Part shown: piece by piece, positions 4,695 to 5,529 of the stretch
Numbering within the stretch: position 1 is the stretch's first letter
Layout of the letters: the number at the start of each line of letters is the position of its first letter
Assembly: GCA_029570245.1 (NCBI GenBank)
Contig: JAKQSH010000148.1
Coordinates: 1-5,529, forward strand
Length of the DNA stretch: 5,529 nt
Reading direction: 5' to 3'
DNA from: Deltaproteobacteria bacterium
Lineage (GTDB): Bacteria > Myxococcota_A > SURF-8
The notes under the pieces: generated by a model
The model's database searches: none
What the model saw: the letters and a program-made list of their open reading frames with translations, nothing else
Told to the model about the DNA's origin: nothing
Translations under genes and position numbers: made by a program

Positions 4695-5529
4695 TTATTC
4701 CGCGCTTGCGCCGGTGGTGAAAGTCCACATCAGGGTCAGATCGGCGCGATCTTCAATGAATTTCGCCTCATCGACCAGCCAGGTGATTCTATCCATATAG
4801 TGAAGTCGCAGATATTCCAGATAAGACAGAACCGTGGAAACATCCTGTCCGGCGCCTTCAAGGTCTTTTCCGTTCAGAAGTATCGAGTCCGCGCGGCTGT
4901 CGAGGTAGGGCGAATTAAGGTTGCCTTCCGAGTCGATCAGCGGCTGCGTGACGCGCGTCAGGCCGAAATAAACCTGGTCGGCGGTGGGCAGACCGTTCTG
5001 ACCGATGACACGGTTGGACATGACCACCATATATTCTGTGCTTTCTTCAAGTTCTGCGGCGGGGGTGATTACCACCGTTGCGCCGCTCTCGTCGTTTGAC
5101 GTGAGTGCTACCGAAATCGCCACGTCGGTTGCGCCATCTGCGGCCAGCTTGAAAAGCTTGATGTTTTCGCCGGTTACAGTTTCCTCCTTTACCGGCAGCG
5201 AAAGCTTGAAAGTGGGTTTGGCGTCTGTCGCCGCGTCGGCGTGCTGCATTTCCATCACGCCGTCTATTCTGCGCGGAACGTCAACCGGAGACAGATCGGC
5301 CATGGGGTTCATCATATCCACTCCGGCATCCCAGAACAGCGTGTTTATGCCGTTGTAGAATTTTCCGAAGGAATTGGACATGATGGTGAAATGCACGGCG
5401 TTTATTATTTCGCCACGGTTGCGCGATTCGCCGACAACCGTCTCCCAGATTCTGACGCCGTAGTCGATGATCTGGCGAGCGCCTTCGAGCTGCCACAGGG
5501 CGGCCTTGTCGCTTACAAGATTGCTACGG
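4695..5529 (-). CDS. Protein ending in a VolA/Pla-1/cef lipase N-terminal-type domain (5' end outside window)
   Basis: The frame is open to the window edge, giving 277 visible residues and a TAA stop. An internal GTG at 5396 is not the start, because coding continues upstream (…GVRIWETVVGESRNRGE…). Visible residues about 105-190 form an Ig-like (Big_5-type) domain: V-T-G-E-N-I-K-L-F, then T-P-A-A-E-L-E-E-S-T-E-Y-M-V-V-M-S-N. It is followed by T-Q-P-L-I-D and a closing D-L-T-L-M-W-T-F-T-T. This order closely follows the N-terminal domain of extracellular lipases of the Pla-1/cef family, including Vibrio VolA, where a similar F-T-T segment leads into the catalytic alpha/beta hydrolase domain. 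Here the protein ends five residues after T-F-T-T, so no catalytic domain follows. It is co-transcribed with the FadL-family gene 12 nt downstream. It could be a non-catalytic lipid-handling partner, or an enzyme whose active domain lies upstream, outside the window. Family recognition is from memory. Confidence 0.7.
   Translation of the reverse strand, partial: RSNLVSDKAALWQLEGARQIIDYGVRIWETVVGESRNRGEIINAVHFTIMSNSFGKFYNGINTLFWDAGVDMMNPMADLSPVDVPRRIDGVMEMQHADAATDAKPTFKLSLPVKEETVTGENIKLFKLAADGATDVAISVALTSNDESGATVVITPAAELEESTEYMVVMSNRVIGQNGLPTADQVYFGLTRVTQPLIDSEGNLNSPYLDSRADSILLNGKDLEGAGQDVSTVLSYLEYLRLHYMDRITWLVDEAKFIEDRADLTLMWTFTTGASAE

Noticed and set aside
5394..5396. GTG as start of the VolA-like gene
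   Set aside because: The frame continues open upstream to the window edge with protein-like sequence, so this is an internal Val codon.

Overview
The window looks like chromosomal DNA from a Gram-negative bacterium with an outer membrane. It carries a FadL-type outer-membrane protein, two probable lipoproteins and several Sec signal peptides. The style of the exported proteins (acidic Asp/Gly/Glu linkers behind a lipobox-like cysteine, a CsgG/TolB-N-like domain followed by a paired-helix C-terminal module, and the start of a propeller blade) is most familiar from Myxococcota and other former deltaproteobacteria. This assignment is an impression from family style, not a database result. I see no transposase, integrase, phage gene, tRNA, rRNA or CRISPR array.

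Layout. Positions 1-1708 hold two minus-strand genes in one likely operon. The first is an exported protein with a CsgG/TolB-N-like domain and two C-terminal hydrophobic helices (608-1708). Its stop is 24 nt from the start of a cysteine-rich lipoprotein with an Asp/Gly/Glu repeat linker (1-583, cut by the window edge). Positions 1709-2495 are non-coding. They carry candidate promoters for the minus operon, a degenerate ATTCC/GAAT palindrome, and a dense hairpin-rich block (about 2040-2345) resembling the repeated intergenic elements of many proteobacteria, which generate spurious ORFs.

Positions 2496-3218 encode, on the plus strand, a peptide deformylase with all three catalytic motifs intact but preceded by a lipoprotein-type signal peptide. 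A 33-nt perfect inverted repeat with A and T tracts (3255-3287) serves as a shared terminator with the convergent minus-strand operon. That operon (3303-5529) consists of a protein whose visible end matches the N-terminal domain of VolA/Pla-1/cef-type lipases (4695-5529, cut by the edge), followed after 12 nt by a FadL-family channel (3303-4682).

How they work together. The VolA-like and FadL-like genes form a plausible unit for handling and importing exogenous fatty acids or other hydrophobic compounds; the fadL-volA neighbourhood is known in Vibrio. The deformylase stands alone, without fmt or other translation genes, and its lipobox would place it outside the cytoplasm, which makes it the most unusual gene here. 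The left-hand operon seems to encode envelope proteins of unknown role.
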